Shown: positions 1 through 7,912, numbered from the stretch's first letter. The stretch: 9,612 nucleotides of DNA from Defluviitaleaceae bacterium (GCA_009781815.1 WQVB01000031.1:1-9612); one strand, 5' to 3'. Notes: a model not told the origin generated them from the sequence alone. Made by a program: numbers and translations.

Positions 1-3000
1 TAACTGACCACCCAACAAACAGTAGCCTTCAAGTTCTCACCATAAGTCTTTTGCAGCCAAACTCCGCTCATAACGGCACTAGATTCTATATGTATGGCAC
101 GATACCAATGGATGCCACGCCTGGAACATATGACCCAATTGCTGTGCAACAAAATCAAAGCCCTATAACACCATTACCAGGCGGCACGGAAAGTACAATA
201 GAGCGTGGCAATGCATTTGGCAATATTCGCATTGCGGCACCTTTTATAAATCGCTTAGACCTGCGACCAATTTCGCAAAACTTTCGCCACTCATCTATAC
301 CAACGGCGGCAGGGTTGGACTTTCTTAGTGGGTTCTTATTCCGCAATGAATTTGCAGACGAATTATATGAGCAAGCCATACGTATTTTCTTTGACGACCC
401 TGCCATTGGTGTGCAAGCTATGCGTTTGCCTGTCGGCACACAAGGCTTGGGATATTTGCGTGCATATACAAACCTTGGCAATGTAATTACTTTGCCACAT
501 GCCGACGTTGCTATTACAGCACCCACAACATTTCTTGCAAATAGACCAAACCAAACAGTTAACATTAACTTTTTAGGTGCTTTGCAACCTAGTGAATTTA
601 TAACAGAAATATACTACGAGCTGGCAGGTATCGTGCAAGAGGGCTTTTCTAATGTCGAAAGCCAATTAAACTCTCGTACCGCTACAGACTTTTTCTTTTT
701 GGGTCAATTGTTAGATCATAGCGTAAGTTCATTTTCCATCAGAGCAATAGCGGGTCAACGCTGTGCAACAAGCCCTGATGGCATTGTGCAAAACCCGCCA
801 GAAATTGCAGACAACAGCCCGTATAGCCTGCGTAGTTTAGTTACAGATGTGCGACCCATTGAAAATCGTGGTCTAGCGTATGAAAGATTTCAAGTGTTTA
901 CTAATTCTACAGGGCTTGATGCTACTTTTGTTGGTGGTGCAGACTGGAGCCGCAGGAGTTTCGGGTTTTCGTCATCCTCCGCAGAGTGGCGTGGCACAAA
1001 CACCCATGTAACTGCACTTAAAGGCCACTATATTTATTTGCGTGCACCACTTAACGTTTTTGAAATAAACCAAGATACCATAGCAGTGAGATGGGGTGGT
1101 AACACTTGGACTGATGGCAATGGAATCACTGTTACGCCAATTGTGGACAGCACAGGCTCACAAGCATTCCGCATTGCAATTCCACATGCGATTAGTGGTC
1201 ATAGTCAAGCTGATTTTGCCATTGCTGGCACTGGCTTGCGTAACTATTCGGCAATAAATGTTGACTTTGATATTAGGGCAGTACCATGGGCAGCCACGCA
1301 AAATATTCCCGCAAACCAAATTATTATGATGGTGCCAATGTATGATGGTGTGCGTCCGCATGGGGTTGATACAAACCGCCAAGTGTTTAACCCAAACTTT
1401 ACTATAGACTGCGGCACACGTCCCCCTCGTATACGTGAAATAGGTGCTAATCGTGAGGTTTTTGGATCTACAAGAGTTGTTAACATAATAGAATCTGCAA
1501 GCCTTATAACTACTGTAGCAACCCGTAGCATAGGTGCTAATGGCAATATACTCGATTATGCAACTGCTCACAACTGGGCAGGTGCTGGCATATTAAATAT
1601 GGTACCTGGTAGCACTATACAGCAAGAGCTTAGATATTTTAACCCTACCAACGACAATGTTGGGCAGTTTCATGCTTTTATACCTATACCACGTGAAGGC
1701 TATATGTTGCCACTTGAACAAATACCTGAAGCGGATTTAAGGGCGGAGGTGCAGCGTGAGCCGTTTGAGTTTACCTTAGAACTGACGGGGCCAGTTGAAA
1801 CTATACCAGGCTTTAGAATATATTACTCTACGGATTATACTTTTAACCCATTTCACCCAAACCTTGTAAGTGAGGGGGATGTGGTGGATTGGTCGCAGGT
1901 TCGTATGGTGTTTATCCAAAGCTATAGGAACATTGCCCCGCAGGAGGTAGGATACTTCACCTTAAACCTTGCCTTGCCCGCTGGTGCAGATACGCAAGAT
2001 ATGGCAGGGATGATAAACGCATATGCACCGCTTACGTTTAGTAGTGTGCTTGGCAATGCGGCACGCCGCCGTAGCACGCCAGCGGCTATGAGGTTGTGGA
2101 ATTATGTGGTGTTTAACTATAACTACACAGGTAGCGATGGGGTGTTTGAGTATGTTCCAGTTGCTGGGGGTGGCACGGTTGCAGCACCGACGACCCCGCC
2201 AACACGCACAAACTATACCTTTGCAGGCTGGTTTACAACATCGGCAGGCGGCACGGAGTTTGACTTTGATGCTGCGGTGGCAACGGGTGTAACGCAGGTA
2301 TATGCAGGGTGGACGAGAAACCAACGCACTATAACCTATACGGTTACGGGTGTGGCACCTGCTGTTGTGAATGGTATGCCCACATCGCCACAAACGGTGT
2401 ATGCGGGCGACCCTGCAACGGTTGAGGCTGTGCCGACCACTACGTCGACAACCAATGCTTTGGGGGTTGTGGGGTCGTGGAGTTTTAACGGGTGGAACCA
2501 TGCAACTATCACTGGGCCGAGCTTTACTATGCCTGATGGCAATGTAGAGTTTACGGGTAGCTGGGTGTTTACGGCAGGTACGTCTAGTGTGATATATAAT
2601 GTAAGCGGGGCTGTGCCGCCTGTTGTTAACGGCATGCCAGCATCGCCGCAAAATGCAACAAATGGGGCGACTGTAACTGTTGCGGCTGTGCCTACAACGC
2701 CATCTACCACAAATGCAGCTGGTGTGGCTGGTGTGTGGACGTTTAGCGGGTGGAGCCACCCGACTATTACGGGGCCTACCTTTGTGATGCCAAACAGCAA
2801 TGTAGAGTTTGCTGGTAGCTGGGCGTTTGAGGTGGCTAGGTTTGATATAAATTATCAGTTTACGGGTGATGTGCCTGCGGGGGCTATATTGCCAGCTACA
2901 AGGAGTGTTGATGCAGGCACGGCTAATGTGTCGCCAACGTCGATAGATCCTACTACAATAAATGATGCAACAGGCACATGGACATTTGGTGGATGGACCA

Positions 3001-5240
3001 CCACATCTACAGGGGCGAACCCAACAACACCATTTACCATGCCAAACAATGATGTGAATTTTGTAGGCAACTGGACATTTGTTGCTACAACATTTGATAT
3101 AACTTATGAGTTTACTGGAGAGGTGCCAGCGGCTGCGGCTTTGCCAGCGGCAAGAAACATCGCCACAAACACAGCCAACATAACACCTACATCGGTTGTG
3201 CCAGCAACGATAACCACACCTGCTGGAACGTGGACTTTTGGTGGGTGGACGACCACATCTACAGGGGCAAGTGCAACAGCACCATTTGCCATGCCAAGCA
3301 ATGATGTACACTTTGTAGGAAATTGGACATTTGTTGCCGCAACATTTGATATAACCTATCAATTTACGGGCAATGTGCCTACAGGGGCTACTCTGCCAGC
3401 TACAAGGAACATTGACGCAGGCACGGCTAATGTGTCAGCAACGCCAATCAGCCCAACCACAATAAGTGATGAAACAGGCACATGGGCGTTTGGCGGGTGG
3501 GCTACCACATCAGCAGGGGCAAGCGGAACAACGCCTTTTAACATGCCCAGCAACAATGTGCATTTTGTAGGTAATTGGACATTCACCCCCTCTCAAGGCG
3601 GTGGCGAGCCAAGCTACAACCTTGTTATAAGTAAAGCTGCCAACCCAGCCCACAACAGCCACGTTGCTGTGGGGCAGGTTGTAACCTATACCATAACCGT
3701 GAGAAACAACGGCGACGATGCATCTGGGCAGGTTACTATAGTTGATACCATACCAGCGGGGATGACGCTGGTGGAGGGTAGTGCTACAACCACTATTAAT
3801 GGAGCGGCAAGCACATCTATAACACCTGCTATAGCTGGCAGCACCCTTACTTGGAGCGTGCCGTCTATTGCTCAAGGGTCTATTGTGGCTGTGTCTTTCC
3901 AAGTAACTGTTGACCCGCTGCCTGCGGGCGAATACAACCGCATATTTAGAAACACGGCTATTGTAAATGGAGAGACCACCAACCGTGTAGACCTTTTCAC
4001 CCAAGGGCTTGTTAAAAACCCTGATAGAATGGTGGTGAGCGTTGGAGACACCATCAACTGGACTCTTCGTGGTTTTCATAACCCGAGGGATGTGGCGGTT
4101 ACAAACTTTGCTATAATCGACATGCCGAGTGCTGGCTTAAACTTTACATCTGCCAGCTTGCCAGCCTTTACAAATGCTGCAGGCGTAACTTTTGATGTGA
4201 GATATAGGGTAAACAACGGCTCTTGGCAAACCCATGCTGAAAATGTGCCTGCAAATGCACCATTTACCTTTAGCCTGCCACAACCTGGTAACCTTCACTA
4301 TACCCATATCGGTCTTTTCTTTGGAGATGTGCCTGTAGGTTTTGGCTTGGGTGATGAAATGGTGTTTAGCTTTATAGTCTCGGCTGACGCACCAGATAAT
4401 GTGCTTATCAATAACTTCTTACGTATGTATAACGATAGAGAAAATGAGGGCATCAGCCCTGATAGACCAATCATCACCACACCTGGCGGAGGCGGCCAAG
4501 GCACACCTACAACCCCTCCAACGTCGGTTATACCTTTTAACCCTATCCATCATGCTTACCTCATCGGCGATGTTAATTGCTTTATTCGCCCTAATGATAG
4601 CATAACAAGGGCTGAGGTTGCCACCATCCTTTTTAGGTTAGTTTCGGATGAATATAGAGCCCAAGTGTGGACGCAAGATAACCCCTTTAGTGATGTAGAG
4701 CTTAACCAATGGTTTAACAACGCTATATCAACTATGGCAAATGCGGGGGTGTTGCTTGGCATGCCTGATGGTAGCTTTGAGCCAAACAGGCCAATTACAA
4801 GGGCGGAGTTTGCTGCTATGATGACACGCTTTTTCACAGACTTCCCTGAAATTGGGGCTTATGCCTTCCCTGATATATATGGTCATTGGGCAGCTAGGGA
4901 GATAAACATAGCAGCAGGTGCTGGGTGGATACAAGGCTTCCCCAACGGCACATTTGCCCCTAATCAAGCTATAACAAGGGCGGAGGTTGCGGCTATTATC
5001 AACCGCATTTTGCTCCGCCGCCCTGAAACGGCAGACGACCTGTTGCCAGGCATGATAACATGGCCTGATAATATGGACGTAAATGCGTGGTTCTACCTTT
5101 ATATTCAAGAAGCCACAAACTCTAACTATTTTGAAATGCATGCAAATGGGGTGCATAAAAGATGGATAGAGCTTATAGACCCAAGAGATTGGACGGTGTT
5201 AGAAAGACCAAACTCACAACCTGGGGATATAGCTAGGTAA
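1..5240 (+). CDS. Giant SLH-anchored surface protein with SHIRT-like repeats (5' end missing)
   Basis: A cell-surface or adhesin-type protein, probably held on the wall by its C-terminal SLH modules, which in this family bind pyruvylated wall polymer. The frame is open to the window edge (first whole codon at 3). The TTG at 51 has no ribosome site, so the start and signal peptide lie upstream. Numbering residues from 51: about 1-690 is beta-rich, secreted-type sequence I do not recognise. Residues 698-757 form an InlB/Flg_new-type repeat (NYTFAGW..YAGW). Residues 759-1182 are five tandem SHIRT-like repeats. Residues 1189-1311 are DUF11 (VTYTITVRNNG, VDTIPAGM). Residues 1312-1463 are a second, DUF11-like domain. 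A Gly/Pro/Thr linker follows at about 1474-1498. SLH modules lie at about 1500-1530, 1544-1594 and 1603-1654, each with an ITRAE motif, then a degenerate fourth (AWFYLYIQEATNS). No LPXTG or membrane anchor is seen. The domain families are recognised by eye; the ligand is unknown. Confidence 0.93.
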   Translation, partial: TDHPTNSSLQVLTISLLQPNSAHNGTRFYMYGTIPMDATPGTYDPIAVQQNQSPITPLPGGTESTIERGNAFGNIRIAAPFINRLDLRPISQNFRHSSIPTAAGLDFLSGFLFRNEFADELYEQAIRIFFDDPAIGVQAMRLPVGTQGLGYLRAYTNLGNVITLPHADVAITAPTTFLANRPNQTVNINFLGALQPSEFITEIYYELAGIVQEGFSNVESQLNSRTATDFFFLGQLLDHSVSSFSIRAIAGQRCATSPDGIVQNPPEIADNSPYSLRSLVTDVRPIENRGLAYERFQVFTNSTGLDATFVGGADWSRRSFGFSSSSAEWRGTNTHVTALKGHYIYLRAPLNVFEINQDTIAVRWGGNTWTDGNGITVTPIVDSTGSQAFRIAIPHAISGHSQADFAIAGTGLRNYSAINVDFDIRAVPWAATQNIPANQIIMMVPMYDGVRPHGVDTNRQVFNPNFTIDCGTRPPRIREIGANREVFGSTRVVNIIESASLITTVATRSIGANGNILDYATAHNWAGAGILNMVPGSTIQQELRYFNPTNDNVGQFHAFIPIPREGYMLPLEQIPEADLRAEVQREPFEFTLELTGPVETIPGFRIYYSTDYTFNPFHPNLVSEGDVVDWSQVRMVFIQSYRNIAPQEVGYFTLNLALPAGADTQDMAGMINAYAPLTFSSVLGNAARRRSTPAAMRLWNYVVFNYNYTGSDGVFEYVPVAGGGTVAAPTTPPTRTNYTFAGWFTTSAGGTEFDFDAAVATGVTQVYAGWTRNQRTITYTVTGVAPAVVNGMPTSPQTVYAGDPATVEAVPTTTSTTNALGVVGSWSFNGWNHATITGPSFTMPDGNVEFTGSWVFTAGTSSVIYNVSGAVPPVVNGMPASPQNATNGATVTVAAVPTTPSTTNAAGVAGVWTFSGWSHPTITGPTFVMPNSNVEFAGSWAFEVARFDINYQFTGDVPAGAILPATRSVDAGTANVSPTSIDPTTINDATGTWTFGGWTTTSTGANPTTPFTMPNNDVNFVGNWTFVATTFDITYEFTGEVPAAAALPAARNIATNTANITPTSVVPATITTPAGTWTFGGWTTTSTGASATAPFAMPSNDVHFVGNWTFVAATFDITYQFTGNVPTGATLPATRNIDAGTANVSATPISPTTISDETGTWAFGGWATTSAGASGTTPFNMPSNNVHFVGNWTFTPSQGGGEPSYNLVISKAANPAHNSHVAVGQVVTYTITVRNNGDDASGQVTIVDTIPAGMTLVEGSATTTINGAASTSITPAIAGSTLTWSVPSIAQGSIVAVSFQVTVDPLPAGEYNRIFRNTAIVNGETTNRVDLFTQGLVKNPDRMVVSVGDTINWTLRGFHNPRDVAVTNFAIIDMPSAGLNFTSASLPAFTNAAGVTFDVRYRVNNGSWQTHAENVPANAPFTFSLPQPGNLHYTHIGLFFGDVPVGFGLGDEMVFSFIVSADAPDNVLINNFLRMYNDRENEGISPDRPIITTPGGGGQGTPTTPPTSVIPFNPIHHAYLIGDVNCFIRPNDSITRAEVATILFRLVSDEYRAQVWTQDNPFSDVELNQWFNNAISTMANAGVLLGMPDGSFEPNRPITRAEFAAMMTRFFTDFPEIGAYAFPDIYGHWAAREINIAAGAGWIQGFPNGTFAPNQAITRAEVAAIINRILLRRPETADDLLPGMITWPDNMDVNAWFYLYIQEATNSNYFEMHANGVHKRWIELIDPRDWTVLERPNSQPGDIAR
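2325..3596 (+). repeat. Five tandem SHIRT-like repeats inside the surface gene
   Basis: Two repeats of 258 nt (2325-2582, 2583-2840) are followed by three of exactly 252 nt (2841-3092, 3093-3344, 3345-3596). Each unit reads roughly ITYxFTG.VP, a Pro/Thr-rich middle, GTWTFGGW, a MP..N/D-V-FVGNWTF ending, and then the next unit. This resembles SHIRT domains of streptococcal and other Gram-positive surface proteins, which form a rigid stalk. The two subtypes differ in the middle (WTFSGWSHPTITGP against WTFGGWTTTSTGA). The first and third 252-nt units share long nearly identical DNA stretches, for example around 2913-2932 and 3417-3436, so copy number could change by recombination. Confidence 0.8.
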
Positions 5241-5245
5241 ATATC

Positions 5246-5276
5246 AAAACCGATGCCTTTTTGGCGTCGGTTTTTT
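5246..5276 (+). terminator. Intrinsic terminator of the surface-protein gene
   Basis: A 12-bp stem (5246-5257 with 5263-5274, one G.T wobble) encloses a five-T loop and runs into six Ts. It begins 5 nt after the stop codon, so the giant gene ends its transcript here. The A-rich left side may let it work on the minus strand too. Confidence 0.9.
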
Positions 5277-5294
5277 GTTGCATCATCTTAATAA

Positions 5295-5585
5295 ACTTGT
5301 AGCCAAACCACCTCATACCGTCATCCCCCCCAAGTCGTCATCCCGTGCTTGACACGGGATCTATGTATGATAGTGTACAACCCCAACTAAGGCTGCCCTC
5401 CTCCAATTAGATCCCGTGTCAAGCACGGGATGACGACTTAGGGCGGTGTGGACATGTCGCACTGATAACTCTCCCTCGTCATTGCGGGCTTGACCCGCAA
5501 TCCCCTTCCTAGTCGTGATAGTTCAGGGAGGAAGGGGATCCTGAATCAAGTTCAGGATGACAGTTCAGCGCATTATGTTCACTCC
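5295..5585. repeat. Intergenic inverted-repeat element, copy A (composite)
   Basis: This fills most of the gap between the surface gene and mobA. The left motif is acttgtagccaaaccacctc. A perfect 31-nt inverted repeat (5332-5362 with 5409-5439) flanks a 46-nt spacer. A second, mismatched pair of arms follows (5477-5501 and 5538-5561), joined by an 11-bp inverted repeat, 5500-5510 with 5529-5539. Each arm is itself an 8-bp hairpin with a CTTGA loop. The spacer end (gccctcctccaattagatc) and the right end (about 5562-5585) recur in copy C. No reading frame of note is inside. It looks like a non-autonomous, MITE- or REP-like element; no transposase is visible. Confidence 0.8.
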
Positions 5586-5601
5586 TACTTAGGGAAATCA
5601 G

Positions 5602-5630
5602 TTGCTTTTGCCGTGAGGTTATGATATTAT
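5602..5630 (+). promoter_or_regulatory. Candidate sigma-A promoter for mobA
   Basis: TTGCTT (5602-5607), a 17-nt gap, then TATTAT (5625-5630) preceded by TGA, giving an extended -10. The predicted start of transcription is near 5637, leaving a leader of about 37 nt. The -35 is imperfect, so expression is probably moderate. Confidence 0.55.
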
Positions 5631-5673
5631 TAATCAGTATTGTTTTAGGATGACTAAATATCAGAGGTACATA

Positions 5674-6279
5674 ATGAAAAACTTTGGCGATGCTTTTATA
5701 TTATGTGGTGGAAAGAGCCGCCGCATGGGCTTTGACAAATCAATGCTTAAAATTGAAGATGATTTTGTGATAGATACAATGAGAAGCAAGCTTGAAGAGG
5801 CATTTGACCAAGTGCGTCTATGCGCCCACGATAGGGGCAAGTTTGCAAGCTTTGGCATGAATATTGTGGAGGATGTGCATAAGGGCAATTTTGGCCCTGC
5901 AGCCGCTATACATGCTGCTTTGTCTAATGCTTGCTCTCGTTATGTTTTTGTTGTGGCTGTTGACATGCCTCTTTTGGATATAAACCATATAAACCACATG
6001 AAACAAACCCTTGAGGTTATGGTTGAAAAAGGTCAAAACCCCCACGCACTTATCCCTAAATGCGGCGAGTTTTCGGAGGTGCTTTATGCTTTTTATAGCG
6101 TTGATGCTTTAGGGGCTTTTGAGGAACATTTAAAAAAACAAAGCTATAAAATAAGGGATATTTTGGCGGAGCTTGATGTAGCATATATGCCCCATGAAGA
6201 AAGTTGTAGCTTTGACCCGTCTCTTAAAATGTTTACGAATTTAAATTATGTTGAAGATTTGAAAAAAATCGATCAATAA
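5674..6279 (+). CDS. mobA: Molybdenum cofactor guanylyltransferase (MobA-like)
   Basis: MobA transfers GMP from GTP to molybdopterin-Mo in the cytoplasm, making the guanine-dinucleotide cofactor of formate dehydrogenases and related enzymes. Residues 10-23 carry the nucleotide-binding signature LCGGKSRRMGFDKS. GPAAAIHAAL at about 74-83 corresponds to the family's GPLAGI segment. DMPLL with the metal-binding Asp is at about 97. The C-terminal FTNLNYVEDL fits the family's closing motif. The length of 201 residues is normal. The start at 5674 is preferred because AGAGG lies 6 nt upstream; an in-frame ATG at 5650 would add eight residues but has only AGG touching it. It is a single-gene unit with its own promoter and terminator and no other molybdenum genes nearby. 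A related NTP-transferase_3 enzyme with another substrate is possible. Confidence 0.85.
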   Translation: MKNFGDAFILCGGKSRRMGFDKSMLKIEDDFVIDTMRSKLEEAFDQVRLCAHDRGKFASFGMNIVEDVHKGNFGPAAAIHAALSNACSRYVFVVAVDMPLLDINHINHMKQTLEVMVEKGQNPHALIPKCGEFSEVLYAFYSVDALGAFEEHLKKQSYKIRDILAELDVAYMPHEESCSFDPSLKMFTNLNYVEDLKKIDQ

Positions 6280-6317
6280 AAAGCGTTTTCTCATAAGGGG
6301 GACGCTTTTTATTTTTT
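6278..6317 (+). terminator. Intrinsic terminator of mobA
   Basis: AAAAAGCGT (6278-6286) pairs with ACGCTTTTT (6302-6310), followed by ATTTTTT. The stem overlaps the stop codon. The right side, GGGGGACGCTT (6297-6307), could instead pair with AAGCGTCCCCC at 6334-6344, an alternative hairpin that would compete with the terminator. Confidence 0.8.
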
Positions 6318-6336
6318 AAAATTAGTGATTAACAAG
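6302..6336. repeat. Direct repeat bracketing repeat block B, left copy
   Basis: A 35-nt stretch from acgcttttt to gattaacaag matches 6652-6688 with three substitutions and two extra Ts in the second copy. The left copy is the tail of the mobA terminator; the right copy supplies the -35 of the padR promoter (TTAACA here, TTGACA there). Confidence 0.7.
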
Positions 6337-6357
6337 CGTCCCCCCTATCCTCATGAT

Positions 6358-6645
6358 ACTTATAGTGAAGCCACCCTACATCGTCATCCCGCACTCGATG
6401 CGGGATCTCCCTATACTAATTGCTTAGTGGGTTGTACGTTATGCTAGGGAGATCCCGTGTCAAGCATGGGACATGTTATTCAATTTGCTGACTGCTCTAG
6501 TTCGTCATTGCGGGCTTGACCCGCAATCTCAATATACTTATCGCTTTAAAATAAGCAATTGCAAGTAAAGGAGATTGCGGGTCAAGCCCGCAATGACGAT
6601 GTGAGTGCAAATCAGAATGACGTAAGCACGGAATGACGATGTGAG
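6358..6645. repeat. Intergenic inverted-repeat element, copy B
   Basis: This occupies most of the gene-free stretch between mobA and padR. The left motif resembles those of copies A and C. The first arm pair is decayed (6382-6415 with 6445-6474), with a CTCGA loop in one hairpin. The second is a perfect 28-nt inverted repeat (6503-6530 with 6571-6598) around a 40-nt spacer. The right part holds two aatgacgatgtgag direct repeats (6592-6605 and 6632-6645) and arm fragments. No coding potential is seen. Confidence 0.78.
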
Positions 6646-6651
6646 ACGGCA

Positions 6652-6688
6652 ACGCTTTTTTATTTTTTTAAAATCAGGGATTGACAAG
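6652..6688. repeat. Direct repeat bracketing repeat block B, right copy
   Basis: Second copy of the 35-nt stretch at 6302-6336. It ends in gggattgacaag, which contains the -35 box of the padR promoter, so the duplication lies across a terminator tail on one side and a promoter on the other. Confidence 0.7.
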
Positions 6689-6709
6689 GGATAGATATAA
6701 TGATATGAT
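6681..6709 (+). promoter_or_regulatory. Sigma-A promoter of the padR operon
   Basis: A perfect TTGACA (6681-6686), 17 nt, then TATGAT (6704-6709) preceded by TGA. Transcription should start near 6716, leaving a leader of about 27 nt before padR. Confidence 0.82.
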
Positions 6710-6717
6710 ATATCTAT
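6691..6717. promoter_or_regulatory. Candidate autoregulatory operator of the PadR repressor
   Basis: A perfect 9-bp inverted repeat, ATAGATATA (6691-6699) and TATATCTAT (6709-6717), is separated by 9 nt. Its centre falls on the -10 box. PadR regulators usually bind AT-rich dyads over their own promoters, so autorepression is inferred. AT-rich DNA gives such repeats by chance more often than mixed sequence does. Confidence 0.5.
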
Positions 6718-6742
6718 AATATATATTGGAGGGAGGCAAACA

Positions 6743-7297
6743 ATGCTAAATTATGTTTTGCTAGGGCTGCTTTTTGATAAAGAAGCCACAGGCTATGATA
6801 TTAAAAAAGAAGCAGAAGGCGGCATAGGTAATTTTTATAAAATAAGCTATGGGCGAATGTATCCAACCCTTAAAACCATGACAGAAAATGGACACCTACT
6901 CACAAGAGAAGAAATGCAAGGAAAACGCCAAAAAATATACTACAAGGCGACAAAGGAGGGAAAAGGAGCCTTTATAGAGTGGCTATCCACCCCTGTTTTG
7001 ATGACCATGGCGGCAGAGGAGCAACTTTCTCGTATATTTTTTTATGGCAAGCTACCAGAAGATGTGCGAGACAAAAGGTTGATGGAGTGTGAGATTTTAT
7101 CTAACCAAGGGATACAAATAACAAAAGAGATAGAAAAGCACATCCTCAAGCAGGACGCTAGCAAGAGAGATTATTTTGCGGAATCTACACTATATTATGC
7201 AATGCAGATGAACTACACCACGGCCCGCTGGCTTGCACATATTAGAGAAGAAAAACCGCTTTCTCAATTTGTAATAAAAAATAACGAAGAAGATTAA
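6743..7297 (+). CDS. PadR-family transcriptional regulator
   Basis: A cytoplasmic DNA-binding regulator, normally a dimeric ligand- or stress-responsive repressor. The winged helix-turn-helix spans about residues 1-75, with the family pattern LLGLL..GYDIKK....F..SYGRMYPTLKTMTENGHL and a basic wing (GKRQKIYYKATKEG). Residues about 90-175 are the helical Vir_act_alpha_C-type dimerisation domain. The length of 184 is typical for this PadR subgroup. The start is fixed by GGAGGGAGG 6 nt upstream. It has a consensus promoter overlapped by a 27-bp dyad, which suggests autorepression. The next gene follows after 20 nt, so the two are probably co-transcribed and the membrane protein is the likely target or partner. 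The inducer cannot be told from the sequence. Confidence 0.92.
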   Translation: MLNYVLLGLLFDKEATGYDIKKEAEGGIGNFYKISYGRMYPTLKTMTENGHLLTREEMQGKRQKIYYKATKEGKGAFIEWLSTPVLMTMAAEEQLSRIFFYGKLPEDVRDKRLMECEILSNQGIQITKEIEKHILKQDASKRDYFAESTLYYAMQMNYTTARWLAHIREEKPLSQFVIKNNEED

Positions 7298-7317
7298 CTT
7301 TAAAGGAGAATAATAAG

Positions 7318-7800
7318 ATGATTAGAAGCACTAACAAAGTAATTAGCAACATTCTTGGTATAGTTGGATTGTGTATTTTTGGAGCGGCACTAATAGTTTT
7401 TGGCACACGCTTTTTTATCGACCATGACATTGCTAGGTTTTCCCTTTTAATCACAGCTGCATCCCTTGCTTTGCCAAGCTTGATATTGTTAGCCATATCT
7501 GCTGGCTTTAGAGGGGCTTGCCGCAAGCAGCAAGACAAATTAGCTAGGCTAAAAGACCGAGGAGAAAAATTTGAATGTGAAATTAAAAAGCTGCACCGCC
7601 ATGTGGGCGTAAACTTTGTAAACTCTTCGTCAATTTTCGCAGAATGTTCTTACACGAACAAAGAAGGTGCAACCCGCACGGTTAGAAGCGAAAACTTTAT
7701 GCACGAATGGGCTGATGTGCCGAGCAAAGAAGACTATAGTGCGGTGGTATATGTAAACCCTAGTAACAATCAGGATTATGCGGTGGAAATCTCAAGATAA
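7318..7800 (+). CDS. Two-helix membrane protein, DUF3592-like, in the padR operon
   Basis: A 160-residue protein of unknown function. Two predicted membrane helices lie at about 8-30 and 41-63, joined by a short loop (IDHDIARF). A basic patch with a short charged stretch (about 65-85) and a soluble C-terminal domain follow. That domain has the layout of DUF3592-type proteins: a glycine-containing turn, a central CSYTNKEGATRTV strand, and a closing VVYVNPSNNQDYAVEI resembling their vYdP.nP ending. This family match is by eye and tentative. AAAGGAG lies 9 nt before the ATG. It is the second gene of the padR operon and ends at a strong terminator. PadR genes often sit next to membrane proteins or transporters that they control, so an envelope-stress or membrane-sensing role is a guess. 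Confidence 0.85.
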   Translation: MIRSTNKVISNILGIVGLCIFGAALIVFGTRFFIDHDIARFSLLITAASLALPSLILLAISAGFRGACRKQQDKLARLKDRGEKFECEIKKLHRHVGVNFVNSSSIFAECSYTNKEGATRTVRSENFMHEWADVPSKEDYSAVVYVNPSNNQDYAVEISR

Positions 7801-7804
7801 TATC

Positions 7805-7836
7805 AAAAACGACCCCATGTTTAAGGGTCGTTTTTT
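7805..7836 (+). terminator. Intrinsic terminator of the padR operon
   Basis: AAAAACGACCC (7805-7815) pairs with GGGTCGTTTTT (7825-7835) around a 9-nt loop and ends in a T run, 4 nt after the stop codon. The T run abuts the -35 of the next promoter. Confidence 0.9.
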
Positions 7837-7837
7837 G

Positions 7838-7866
7838 TTGACAGTTGATTTTAGCTGTGATAGAAT
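7838..7866 (+). promoter_or_regulatory. Promoter of the small toxin-like transcript
   Basis: TTGACA (7838-7843), 17 nt, then TAGAAT (7861-7866) with TGA just before it. The predicted start is near 7873, exactly where the aagcttattgtt half of the long inverted repeat begins. The leader to the ATG at 7945 is about 72 nt. Confidence 0.8.
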
Positions 7867-7872
7867 ATGCAC

Positions 7873-7907
7873 AAGCTTATTGTTGGCAACGGCAGGCATT
7901 TGCAGCC
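7873..7907. repeat. Left half of inverted repeat spanning the toxin-like transcript
   Basis: AAGCTTATTGTT (7873-7884) is perfectly complementary to 8124-8135. GGCAGGCATTTGCAGCC (7891-7907) matches the complement of 8107-8122 with two substitutions and one indel. A six-base segment between the two blocks is absent from the right half. The two halves are about 200 nt apart, on either side of the small gene. Confidence 0.75.
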
Positions 7908-7912
7908 TTTTT

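Noticed and set aside
51..53. TTG at 51 as the true start of the surface-protein gene
   Set aside because: No ribosome site or signal peptide follows, and the frame stays open to the window edge, so the gene continues upstream.
1962..3362. 466-codon open frame on the minus strand
   Set aside because: It is a shadow of the low-complexity tandem repeats: Cys/Arg/His-rich composition, no ribosome site, no plausible domain.
5332..5439. Insertion sequence with terminal inverted repeats
   Set aside because: The spacer is only 46 nt and there is no transposase; at most it is a non-autonomous element.
5332..5561. CRISPR array
   Set aside because: The repeats are inverted hairpin arms of differing sequence with uneven spacing, not direct repeats with uniform spacers, and no cas genes are present.
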